A stretch of DNA of 35,006 bases from Alphaproteobacteria bacterium (GTDB taxonomy: Bacteria > Pseudomonadota > Alphaproteobacteria > Micavibrionales > Micavibrionaceae), in contig JAKLKY010000006.1 of the NCBI GenBank assembly GCA_023150415.1, positions 1 through 35,006 of the forward strand, in the 5' to 3' direction. Below the pieces are notes generated by a model. The model searched no databases and was not told the DNA's origin. It was given only the letters and a program-made list of their open reading frames with translations. Positions 13,836 through 21,881 of the stretch are shown here, one piece after another. The stretch's first letter is position 1, and each line of letters opens with the position of its first letter. A program made the translations under genes and the position numbers.

Positions 13836-16043
13836 TTAAAATTCGGGGGTCAGGCCAGAACCGCCACCCCCGTATTTGGGTTTTTGGCCTTTGTCGGGCA
13901 GGGATTCATAACGCGCCATAACCCAATTCCAGCGCACGGGATCGGCAGTGGTCACTGTTCCATTGCGCCAACGATCAATCATGTTTGCAGTCAACCCCTC
14001 CGGCACGTCTTTAGCCTGGAGCAGGGTTTTGCTCCCCACGCCTGTGCGGCGCACATGATCTTCCAGTTGTTTCCGCATTGCGGGTGTAATGGTGATGGTG
14101 GGCGTTTCATCCGGCAGGGATTCATAACGCGCCATAACCCAATTCCAGTGCACGGGATCGGCTGTGGTCACTGTTCCATTGCGCCAACTATAAATCATGT
14201 GTACAGTCAACCCCTTCGGCACGTCTGGGACCTTGACCAGGGCTGTGCTCCCCACGCCTGTGCGGCGCGCATGATCTTCGAGTTGTTTTCGCATTGTGGG
14301 TGTAATGGTGATGGTGGGCGTTTCATCCGGCAGGGATTCATAACGCGCCATAACCCAATTCCAGTGCACGGGATCGGCAGTGGTCGATGTTCCATTGCGC
14401 CAGCTATCAATCATGCCTGCAGTCAACCCCTCCGGCGCGTCTGGGACCTTGACCAGGGCTTTGCTCCCCACGCCTGTGCGGCGCATATGGTCTTCCAGCT
14501 GCTTGCGCATCTCGGACGTAATCTCAATCATATGATCCCGCCGCAGGCGCATGCGTTCGTTGAGCAATTCGCGGATTTGCGCAGGCTCGGTGATTTCCTC
14601 GACCTCCTGCCCGTCGATAACCGTCGTACCACCCTTGGGGCACGGCGGTTCCAGGGTGTCCGGATCATCCTCGTCCCTGTATCCTTTGGGTTTGCCTTTG
14701 AGGACATACACATCATCAATGATGTCGGCGGCCAGAACGGCGCGGCGGAGGGCTTCGGCGCGCAGGCGTTCATCTTCTTCCGGATCGTCCGAGCCGACAT
14801 AAACAATGGTGTCGATGAAGGTCAGGCCTTCCCAGCGCTGCTTGACCGGATTCCACCATTTGCGCGCGCCGCGGCCCATGATCTGCGCCTTGTCGGGCAG
14901 GGATCCGTGCGGGCAATCGACAATGGTTTTCATCGGCGGATGATCGAAACCTTCCTTGAACTTCTCATCCCCCACCACGGCCATATATTTCCCGGCCTTG
15001 TAATCATTCATCCGCTGCTTTTGTTCTTTGCGCGGCATGTTGGAATGGATGGAAACGGCCACACCCTTGCAGCCCCGCGCAGCAGCCTTATGAGCCAGCA
15101 TGGTGTTGGCATTTAATTTTTGTGCAAGATCATCCGCCTGCGTCGTATCAAAGGTAAAGAACCCGGCCTGATTGTCCGAGAGCGGATCGCCGGTGCGGCG
15201 GTCGGTTCCTTCAGCGAACAAGACAACGGCGCGCTTGTTCCACGCGGCTTTGCGTAAAGCGAATTTATTGACGTCGTTGTTATTAGCCGCATCGGCAAAT
15301 TCGCCTTTTTTCTTTTTGGGCGGCGTAACCCGAATGATGCGGAGTTGGATTTGAATATATTCCGCCGATTCATCACCGCGCACGGCGTCGGACAAGGATT
15401 TGTAATAGATTTGACGCTCATGCGTTTGATGGACGGATTTTTCTACATCGAAACGCGCGGTGGCCGTGAAGGCAAGGCGCGCGGCGCGGGCGCAATTAAA
15501 CTCCTCGAATAAATCAACGCGCACATCGGACGTGCCGCGGTGGGCCTCGTCCGAGATCAGAATATCGGTGTTATCGGCGCTGATGATGCCCTTCTCTGTC
15601 AGGTCCGCCCATGCGTCATAGGTCATGATGGTGATGGGCTTTTTCAGGTTCTTGTGCCCATCGCCATAATGGCCGATGTGACCCGCATAAGATTTGGCAA
15701 ATTCCTGAATGGCTTCATCGGTTTGCTGCATGAGATCAATCGTCGGAACGACGATTTTTGTACTGAGCTCTACACCTTCTTTTTTCGCAGCATCATGCGC
15801 ACCGGCAATGATCGCGACAAAGACGGCGGTTTTACCGACGCCGGTGGGGATTTCAAAAAATCCTTTAAGTTTTTCTGCATCTGTCAGATCGCTGCGCTTT
15901 AAATATTTTGCGTAGGCTTCAAGCGCCTCGCGCTGCGTCGGGCGGAATTCTTTGCCATTCTCAAAGTGGCCACGCGACAACAGCGCCGCAACCGACGCCT
16001 GCAAATAGCGTAGAATATCTTTGGAACCTGCCTTTTTGGCCAT
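13836..16043 (-). CDS. SF2 DEAD/DEAH-box helicase with three tandem C-terminal HTH-like units
   Basis: The product is 735 residues from the ATG at 16043; a GTG at 16067 would add eight. Using the longer numbering, the helicase core has IPTGVGKT (73-80), a TYDAW segment, DEAH (173-176), TAT (201-203), and a second RecA domain ending in QIMGRGARKWW (395-405). This resembles the helicase halves of restriction and defence enzymes, but I see no nuclease or methylase domain. After an acidic linker, residues 514-725 hold three copies of a 72-residue unit, each running MRKQLEDH, RRTGVGS, GLT, MI, WRNGT, TTADPV, WNWVMARYESLPD. Each unit looks like a four-helix Cro/CI-type HTH. The gene stands alone between glmU and an unrelated operon. 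Possible roles are DNA repair, defence or a site-guided helicase; none is shown. Confidence 0.85.
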   Translation of the reverse strand: MAKKAGSKDILRYLQASVAALLSRGHFENGKEFRPTQREALEAYAKYLKRSDLTDAEKLKGFFEIPTGVGKTAVFVAIIAGAHDAAKKEGVELSTKIVVPTIDLMQQTDEAIQEFAKSYAGHIGHYGDGHKNLKKPITIMTYDAWADLTEKGIISADNTDILISDEAHRGTSDVRVDLFEEFNCARAARLAFTATARFDVEKSVHQTHERQIYYKSLSDAVRGDESAEYIQIQLRIIRVTPPKKKKGEFADAANNNDVNKFALRKAAWNKRAVVLFAEGTDRRTGDPLSDNQAGFFTFDTTQADDLAQKLNANTMLAHKAAARGCKGVAVSIHSNMPRKEQKQRMNDYKAGKYMAVVGDEKFKEGFDHPPMKTIVDCPHGSLPDKAQIMGRGARKWWNPVKQRWEGLTFIDTIVYVGSDDPEEDERLRAEALRRAVLAADIIDDVYVLKGKPKGYRDEDDPDTLEPPCPKGGTTVIDGQEVEEITEPAQIRELLNERMRLRRDHMIEITSEMRKQLEDHMRRTGVGSKALVKVPDAPEGLTAGMIDSWRNGTSTTADPVHWNWVMARYESLPDETPTITITPTMRKQLEDHARRTGVGSTALVKVPDVPKGLTVHMIYSWRNGTVTTADPVHWNWVMARYESLPDETPTITITPAMRKQLEDHVRRTGVGSKTLLQAKDVPEGLTANMIDRWRNGTVTTADPVRWNWVMARYESLPDKGQKPKYGGGGSGLTPEF
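13893..14528 (-). repeat. Three tandem 216-bp units inside the helicase gene
   Basis: Units at 14528-14313, 14312-14097 and 14096-13893 (last one truncated by four codons) encode the HTH-like repeats. Phrases such as ATAACGCGCCATAACCCAAT recur exactly every 216 bases. A hand alignment of the second and third units gives about 19 differences in 216 bases. They lie in the coding frame and have no spacer, so they are an internal protein duplication, not a CRISPR. Confidence 0.92.
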
Positions 16044-16049
16044 GAGGAT

Positions 16050-16077
16050 TTTTAATATAAGTGGCACAAAATGTCAA
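16050..16077 (-). promoter_or_regulatory. Candidate promoter for the helicase gene, possibly leaderless
   Basis: On the minus strand a perfect TTGACA (16077-16072) is followed 16 bases later by TTAAAA (16055-16050). Transcription would then start at about the ATG at 16043, giving a leaderless message; this fits the lack of a ribosome-binding site before either start codon. The -10 is poor. Confidence 0.32.
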
Positions 16078-16261
16078 CAAATATGTCTATATTAGATGCA
16101 ATTTAAAGTTGCGCTCTGGGCGGGGAATGATTATGATTCTCCTGGAATTCAGGTCCTTACGTCTAAAATACCTTCAATATCCCTCTAATTTCAGCATTAT
16201 TTAACGTATTGTATATTATAGTGCTAAAGGGACTTTTTTATCTTCGTGGGTGAGGTTACGT

Positions 16262-16951
16262 ATGGCGGGACTTTCTACGCCAGATCATATTGATACGCTG
16301 GTCTCGAGTTTTTTGCTGGAATGCGAAAGCCGCTTTCGTTTTCTAGAGCAGACACATGGATTTTCCTATTTCAGCGGTCAGGCGCGCTATGAGCGCGGGC
16401 GGCAAATTGTAGTACCCTATCAGCACGGCGCGCTTATGCGCCCGTTCATCATCACGACGTTGTATGAAAAGCCAGACTGGGCGTTAGAGTTTCGTTTTTG
16501 CGAGGATTTGTATGCAATCGAAGTTTATATCCTGCATCGTTACGTGCACAGGCTGGATCTAGCGGAGTTTCTGACTGTGGGCAAGCGGCAGGAGGAAAAT
16601 GTGCCGGGGCCGTTTTTTGCCTCCACACCCGATCAGGTCCACCGCAGTACGCAAAAATTGTTTCAATTGATCGAGCAGAATGTGGAATTGCTGGCCAATC
16701 CGAACCCGCGCCTGATGGAAAAGGCGCTGGCAATGCGCGAAAAGCTACTGGAGCATCAGATCCGCGAGCAATACAAAAAGGATATGGAACGTGCCTGCGT
16801 TAATGCGGCGCGCGCGCTGGTGGAAAAAGATTACGTGCGGGTAGTGAGTTTGCTGCGCCCCTATGCGCCCGATTTACCGCCCGCGGATCAAAAGAAACTT
16901 TCCGTCGCCTTGAAAAATCTTCAGATCCCCGATCCCGCCGGCAATGCCTGA
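16262..16951 (+). CDS. Hypothetical protein upstream of dapE (229 aa)
   Basis: The ATG at 16262 is preceded by GAGG with six bases of spacing, which decides it over an in-frame GTG at 16250. The product is soluble with no signal peptide. The first 110 residues look mixed alpha/beta with many aromatics (RFRFLEQTHGFSYFSGQARY, then DWALEFRFCEDLYAIEVYIL). The last 110 form long charged helices (LMEKALAMREKLLEHQIREQ, then a segment ending in LLRPYAPDLPPADQKKL). I recognise no catalytic motif or family. It lies 60 bases before dapE on the same strand and may share its message. The codon pattern matches the neighbours, so it is likely native and real. Confidence 0.75.
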   Translation: MAGLSTPDHIDTLVSSFLLECESRFRFLEQTHGFSYFSGQARYERGRQIVVPYQHGALMRPFIITTLYEKPDWALEFRFCEDLYAIEVYILHRYVHRLDLAEFLTVGKRQEENVPGPFFASTPDQVHRSTQKLFQLIEQNVELLANPNPRLMEKALAMREKLLEHQIREQYKKDMERACVNAARALVEKDYVRVVSLLRPYAPDLPPADQKKLSVALKNLQIPDPAGNA

Positions 16952-17011
16952 TACGGTGATTTTCTCATTTTCCCCCTATACTTTCCTGTCGAGGAGCATT
17001 AGATCATCCCC

Positions 17012-18139
17012 ATGCTCATGCGTGCGCTGAACCTGGCCCAAGCCCTGATTGCCTGCCCTTCCATTACGCCAAAGGATGCAGGGGCGCAGGATATTCTGGC
17101 GCATGCTTTAAAAGAAGCCGGGTTTGAAGTCGATCATTTGCTCTTTGGCGATGTGCCTAACCTGTTTGCACGCTATGGTACGGGCGGCCCGCATTTATGT
17201 TATGGCGGTCATACCGATGTTGTTCCCCCGGGTGATGAATCACGTTGGACCGCACCACCTTTTGCGCCGACCATTCGCGATGGCGTGCTTTATGGGCGCG
17301 GCGCTTCGGATATGAAAGGCTCGGTGGCGGCGTTTGCTGCAGCCGCGATCGACTTTGTGCAGCGTCACCCAAACTTCAAAGGATCGATCAGTCTCTTGAT
17401 TACAGGCGATGAAGAGGGCCCAGCCGTGGATGGCACGGTCAAAGTCCTGGAATGGATGGGCCAGCATGGGCATATTCCCGATGTCGCGCTGGTGGGGGAA
17501 CCCACCAATCCCAAAGCATTGGGCGATGAGATTAAAATTGGCAGGCGTGGATCCTTAAGCGGGACATTAGAAGTGATTGGCAAGCAGGGTCATGTTGCTT
17601 ATCCGGATATTGCCATTAATCCCTGCGCACGGCTGATCCGCCTTCTGGCCGCGCTTGAGGATCATGTTTTCGATACGGGCAATGCACATTTTCCGTCCAC
17701 CAATCTTGAAATCACAACCATCGACGTCGGCAATCCAACGGATAATATTATTCCCGCGCGGGCCAGCGCGCGCTTTAATATCCGCTTTAACGATCAATGG
17801 ACGTTCGAGACGCTGGAGGCCAAGCTGCGCGATATTCTCAATGCGGTTTCCAACGGCTATCAACTGCAGTTGCGGCGGGGCGCGCATTGTTTCATAACAC
17901 AGCCCGGCCCCTGGACGGATTTGGTGTCGCAAGCCGTGTACGATATTACAGGGCGTAAGCCCGCCTTAACGACGGGCGGGGGCACGTCGGATGCGCGCTT
18001 TTTTGCCGGGATTTGTCCTATCGTGGAATTTGGGCCGGTTAACGCCACCATTCATCAAGTCGACGAGAATATCGAAGTTAAAGTCCTTGAAGATGTCACC
18101 CGGGTTTTTGGCCGGATTCTGGAGCGCTATTTCGCATAG
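17012..18139 (+). CDS. dapE: Succinyl-diaminopimelate desuccinylase (DapE)
   Basis: DapE hydrolyses N-succinyl-LL-diaminopimelate in the lysine and meso-DAP pathway that supplies peptidoglycan. The 375-residue M20-family metallopeptidase has GHTDVVPPGD (66-75) and GRGASDMKG, whose His and Asp bind the two zinc ions; GDEEGPA with the catalytic Glu pair; GEPT; GTSDARF; and the C-terminal zinc ligand in NATIHQVDE. Length matches the family. Two ATGs, at 17012 and 17018, are possible starts; GAGGAG at 16991 is rather far from both. The unknown gene upstream may be cotranscribed, while flgK downstream appears to have its own promoter. Confidence 0.94.
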   Translation: MLMRALNLAQALIACPSITPKDAGAQDILAHALKEAGFEVDHLLFGDVPNLFARYGTGGPHLCYGGHTDVVPPGDESRWTAPPFAPTIRDGVLYGRGASDMKGSVAAFAAAAIDFVQRHPNFKGSISLLITGDEEGPAVDGTVKVLEWMGQHGHIPDVALVGEPTNPKALGDEIKIGRRGSLSGTLEVIGKQGHVAYPDIAINPCARLIRLLAALEDHVFDTGNAHFPSTNLEITTIDVGNPTDNIIPARASARFNIRFNDQWTFETLEAKLRDILNAVSNGYQLQLRRGAHCFITQPGPWTDLVSQAVYDITGRKPALTTGGGTSDARFFAGICPIVEFGPVNATIHQVDENIEVKVLEDVTRVFGRILERYFA

Positions 18140-18155
18140 CGCGCCTGTGTATAAC

Positions 18156-18171
18156 TGGCATCTGAATTGCA
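18156..18171 (+). promoter_or_regulatory. Sigma-54-type (-24/-12) promoter for flgK-flgL
   Basis: TGGCA (18156-18160), six bases, then TTGCA (18167-18171) match the RpoN consensus TGGCAC-N5-TTGC, with the invariant GG (18157-18158) and GC (18169-18170) at the exact spacing. Transcription would begin near 18182, about 70 bases before flgK. In Caulobacter and other alphaproteobacteria several late flagellar operons are RpoN-dependent, which supports the call. No activator site was identified. Confidence 0.65.
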
Positions 18172-18253
18172 TTTTCCATCCCTGAACTTCAAGGCGTAAA
18201 GGCGGCCCAAAGAAAAGGCGCTTCGTCTACGCAATATAAAAGGATGGAATATC

Positions 18254-20650
18254 ATGGGTTTAACATCCCTGAATGCGGCGCTTTCCGGGCTCAAGATCGC
18301 CCAATCGCAAATCAATATTGTCTCAACCAACGTGGCGAATGTGGGCACGCCGGGCTATAGCCGGAAAATTTTGCCGCAATACGCGCAAAGCATCAATGGT
18401 GTCACCGTCGGCGTATTGCCGGGGATTATTACCCGCAATGTGGACATGACCCTTTCACGGGACTTGTGGACTCAGACCAGCACAATCGGTGCCATGAATG
18501 CCCAGAAAGGATATCTTGAACGGGTTGAACAATTTCATGGCCCGCCTGATAAGGAACTCTCCTTCGCGTCCGAAATCAGCCGTCTGAAAGATGTCTTCGC
18601 AGCCCTTACTGATAGTCCTGAAGACACCTTCTTGCAGAACAGAGTGCTTGTACAGGCGCAAGATACTGCGCTTAAAATTAACAATTTCGCTGAACTTATC
18701 GACACTCTGCGCAATGATGCACAGACAGAAATTTCTCTCACGGTTGACCGGATTAATGAAATCCTGGTTCAGATCTCGCAGGTAAATCAGCAAATCCGGT
18801 CAAATATCAACCTCAATCGCAGCGCAGCTCAATTGCAAGATGAGCGAGATGCGGCAATTAAGGAGCTTTCAGGCCTGCTGGAAATCAGCTTTTTCACACG
18901 CGGTGATGGGGTCATGGTCGTTCAAACAAATGAGGGAATAGAACTTGCCTCCGACCAATATGAACAGCTGACTTTTGATCCTAATCCGCTCTCGGCCACC
19001 ACGTTTTATCCCGATTCAGCCGCAGGGATTTATGTCGGTGATCCTGATGAAGAGCCTACAGCGATAGATATCACGCAACGCTCGCCAAACGGCAAGCTTG
19101 GCGGCTTGATTACCATGCGCGATGTAACCTTCCCAAAGCAAATGGCCCAGCTTGATGAGATGGCGCACAAACTGGCGTTGCGCTTGGAGGCGCAGGGTTT
19201 GAAATTATTCACCGACAGCACAGGAAACATTCCCTTAGATACGCCGCCCGACCCCAGCGCAGGCCCGCCTGCTACGGCGGTTGAATATGTCGGCTTCGCC
19301 GGGCAGATTCAGGTCAATCCCAATATCGTTGACGATCCCAGCCTGATCCAGCAGGGAACGTACGGCGTTACAATACCGGATGGCTCTGATGAAGTTCTGC
19401 GCCGCGTCATAGAATTTGGTTTTGGTGAAATCGAATACCAGCTGGCGGAGGGCGATATCAACCTCAATGTCTCGACGCTTGGTGTTCCGCAAACCTTGCA
19501 GGAATTTTTGGGATTATCTTCCGAGAACGAGGTCAAGGGCGGACGCGATCTCTCTTCGTTTGCTTCACCGGCAGTTCTGATTGCTTCGGCCAACGGCACG
19601 CTTGATCCTGGATCGGACACATTCCGCATTACCTTTGAAGAACCTGATCTGGGTCTTGGCCCCATCAACATCGATGTTTCACTGGCGGCAGTGCCTGATG
19701 GCGCTGGCAGTGTCGCACAGGATATTGTCGACTATATTAACACCGTCGTCGTTCCAGGCTTGCCCGCAGGCGACCAAGCTGATCTGGTGACGATGGCCGC
19801 AGCATTTTCCGTGAGCAGTAACGGCGAATTGGTTTTCACATCCAATGCCGATATTTCCATCGATGCAACCGTCGTAGCCAATGGCATGGGCGATGATGGT
19901 CTTGTGTTTCTTGGCTTGGCTGAGGGAACAACAGAGGCCACAGATCCATACTTCGATATTCAGGTTGGCACGGGTGATCCTGTGCGCATTACAATTGACC
20001 CCAATGATGTCGAAACGCAATTGCTGGCTCAGCTGAATGCTGTTTATGGCTTGGCCGTTCAGGATTTAACAACTTCGGCGGACGGGTTTTTGCGACTGCG
20101 TCCCGGCAATGATTACACCAACCCTGATTTTGGCGGCGATATCCGCGTCATCGCTGGACCATTCACAGCATCGAGCGCAGGAGCAAATGCGGTCTATGGT
20201 GCAGGCACGATCGCCGATGGTGTCAATATCGTCTCCGCCCTGTTCGGCAGCTTCAGCACAGGCCCCTTGCAGGATCTCTCCCCGATTACGGATGTCGAAT
20301 ATCAATCCGAAACCTATGCCGGCAGCGGCGTTTATGTAAGCTTCCGCGAAGAGTATCTGGGCCCCAGCGTCGACATTAGCACCAGCGTTTCCGGTGCCAA
20401 GCGCCTGATTGATTTTGGACAAAGATCCGTAAATGAGCAAGTACAAGAAATGAATGCCTTAAGCTCCCGCATCGATGATGAAGAATCCTTGCATGAACTT
20501 TTGGAAAAAAAGCTTCTGGATGATTCGGGCGTCAACCTGGATGAAGAGTTAAGCAGCTTAATCACGTTGCAAACGTCGTATTCTGCGGCGGCGCGCGTCA
20601 TTCAAGCGGTTGAAAATATGTTTGACCAGTTACTTGATGCGCTGGTCTAG
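18254..20650 (+). CDS. flgK: Flagellar hook-associated protein 1 (FlgK)
   Basis: FlgK forms, with FlgL, the junction between hook and filament; it is exported by the flagellar type III apparatus. The N-terminus (GLTSLNAALSGLKIAQSQ, then NVANVGTPGYSRK) and the C-terminus (SSLITLQTSYSAAARVIQAV) are the conserved coiled-coil ends of rod, hook and HAP proteins. At 798 residues it is much longer than Salmonella FlgK (about 550); the extra length lies in the middle, about residues 330-690, which is acidic and glycine-rich like a surface domain. AAGGATGG just before the ATG is a good ribosome-binding site. flgL follows 20 bases after the stop codon. The -24/-12 promoter lies upstream. Confidence 0.93.
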   Translation: MGLTSLNAALSGLKIAQSQINIVSTNVANVGTPGYSRKILPQYAQSINGVTVGVLPGIITRNVDMTLSRDLWTQTSTIGAMNAQKGYLERVEQFHGPPDKELSFASEISRLKDVFAALTDSPEDTFLQNRVLVQAQDTALKINNFAELIDTLRNDAQTEISLTVDRINEILVQISQVNQQIRSNINLNRSAAQLQDERDAAIKELSGLLEISFFTRGDGVMVVQTNEGIELASDQYEQLTFDPNPLSATTFYPDSAAGIYVGDPDEEPTAIDITQRSPNGKLGGLITMRDVTFPKQMAQLDEMAHKLALRLEAQGLKLFTDSTGNIPLDTPPDPSAGPPATAVEYVGFAGQIQVNPNIVDDPSLIQQGTYGVTIPDGSDEVLRRVIEFGFGEIEYQLAEGDINLNVSTLGVPQTLQEFLGLSSENEVKGGRDLSSFASPAVLIASANGTLDPGSDTFRITFEEPDLGLGPINIDVSLAAVPDGAGSVAQDIVDYINTVVVPGLPAGDQADLVTMAAAFSVSSNGELVFTSNADISIDATVVANGMGDDGLVFLGLAEGTTEATDPYFDIQVGTGDPVRITIDPNDVETQLLAQLNAVYGLAVQDLTTSADGFLRLRPGNDYTNPDFGGDIRVIAGPFTASSAGANAVYGAGTIADGVNIVSALFGSFSTGPLQDLSPITDVEYQSETYAGSGVYVSFREEYLGPSVDISTSVSGAKRLIDFGQRSVNEQVQEMNALSSRIDDEESLHELLEKKLLDDSGVNLDEELSSLITLQTSYSAAARVIQAVENMFDQLLDALV

Positions 20651-20670
20651 GTGGATAAAGGAGAAAGAAA

Positions 20671-21870
20671 ATGACAGGCGTTTCAACCTACGGGCAAGGT
20701 CTTTATCAGACCGCAAGGATTAAAGAGCAGCAGTCGTTATTTTCCCTGCTCAATTCGCAGTTAACAACGGGAAAGAAGACGCAAAAATTCACAGGGCTTG
20801 AGAACGATGTCCTGACATCCAAACGAGCGCGCAGTGATTTGAATACGCTGGACACCTATATCAACAACATTCGCTATGCTCATATTCGGATCAATCAGAC
20901 GCTTCAGGCCGTGCATACATTTCGTGCCCAGGCGCAAAAATTCCTGGACGAACTTGATGGGCTTTCTCAGGAAAGCGTACATCAGGAGGGCGATGCGGTC
21001 TTCTATGACGATCCCGCAACCACAACCGTCGAACATGAGCAACTCGGACAAACCTCAGGCGAGCCTGACGGCGTCCTTGAAAACCTACAGCGCCAAGCCG
21101 GAAAGATCTACGACTTCCTTATCGATCTCGTGAACACCCAAGAAGAAGATCGCTATCTGTTTGCAGGTGCAGAAACAGCCACGAAACCCCTCAACGACCG
21201 AGGGACTTTGGATTCCGCCTTAAACAAGCTTTTCTCAGATTGGAAGGCAGGCACCATTACGACCGATGATTTTATTGCAGATCTCACAGACCGCGAATCC
21301 AGCACCGGCAATCCGGATGCGATCACTGACACGATCATCGGCTATTCTTCTACCTTGAGCGCGGGCAACGCGGGTAAGGTTTTTGTGCGTGTGGCTGACG
21401 ATACCGAGATCGAATATACGTCCTTGGGCAATGATCCCGCCTTCCGCGACATCATTCTTGCTGCGGCATATATGAAGAATGCCAATCTCGGCCCAATTAC
21501 CGATGTCTATGAGCCGCCCAACGAACCGCCATTGCCGCCTGATGTTGAAGGCGCGCCCGGGGACAACACGGATGAACAAAAAGAGAATTTCTATGCCGTG
21601 TATAATGCTGTGCGCACAGCAACAGCCAATGCCGTGCAGCGCTTGCAAGATCTTGTGTTCGATTTGGAAACGACGCGCGTGCGAACATCAACGCTCAATG
21701 ACAACTACAAAAACGACCGCACCATGTTGGTCAACACCATCAGCGACGTGGAAGATGCAGACACGACAGAAGTGGCCGTCAAGCTCAATACGCTGCAAAC
21801 ACAGCTTGAGGCTTCCTTCCGCGTTACAGCGCGTATGCAGGAGCTCAGCCTAGTGTTCTTCATCAATTAG
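20671..21870 (+). CDS. flgL: Flagellar hook-filament junction protein FlgL
   Basis: FlgL is the second junction protein, placed between FlgK and flagellin. The 399-residue product has a flagellin-like N-terminal helix region (TGVSTYGQGLYQTARIKEQQ, then LNSQLTTGKKTQKFTGLEND) and a matching C-terminal coiled coil (VEDADTTEVAVKLNTLQTQL). A variable, acidic and proline-rich segment (about 265-300, YEPPNEPPLPPDVEGAPGD) lies before the C-terminal helices. AAAGGAGAAAG upstream of the ATG is a strong ribosome-binding site. The gene is the second in an operon with flgK. No other flagellar gene is in the window, and the next gene points the other way. Confidence 0.92.
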   Translation: MTGVSTYGQGLYQTARIKEQQSLFSLLNSQLTTGKKTQKFTGLENDVLTSKRARSDLNTLDTYINNIRYAHIRINQTLQAVHTFRAQAQKFLDELDGLSQESVHQEGDAVFYDDPATTTVEHEQLGQTSGEPDGVLENLQRQAGKIYDFLIDLVNTQEEDRYLFAGAETATKPLNDRGTLDSALNKLFSDWKAGTITTDDFIADLTDRESSTGNPDAITDTIIGYSSTLSAGNAGKVFVRVADDTEIEYTSLGNDPAFRDIILAAAYMKNANLGPITDVYEPPNEPPLPPDVEGAPGDNTDEQKENFYAVYNAVRTATANAVQRLQDLVFDLETTRVRTSTLNDNYKNDRTMLVNTISDVEDADTTEVAVKLNTLQTQLEASFRVTARMQELSLVFFIN

Positions 21871-21881
21871 TGTTCTAAAGG

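Noticed and set aside
13893-14528. Regular repeats that might be read as a CRISPR or minisatellite
   Set aside because: The 216-base units are contiguous, in frame and translate to a conserved domain, with no spacers.
13884-15116. 410-codon plus-strand frame over the helicase gene, itself with internal repeats
   Set aside because: The periodicity comes from the 216-bp units of the helicase on the other strand; the helicase motifs decide which strand codes.
13836-16043. Calling the helicase part of a restriction-modification or defence island
   Set aside because: No methylase, nuclease or other defence gene is adjacent; neighbours are glmU and the dapE-side genes.
16141-16153. Palindrome CCTG-GAATT-CAGG upstream of the 229-aa gene
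   Set aside because: Four-base arms around EcoRI-like bases are expected by chance; no second copy supports an operator.
16096-16188. 30-codon plus-strand frame between the helicase and the dapE-side operon
   Set aside because: No ribosome-binding site and no features; too short to support without conservation data.
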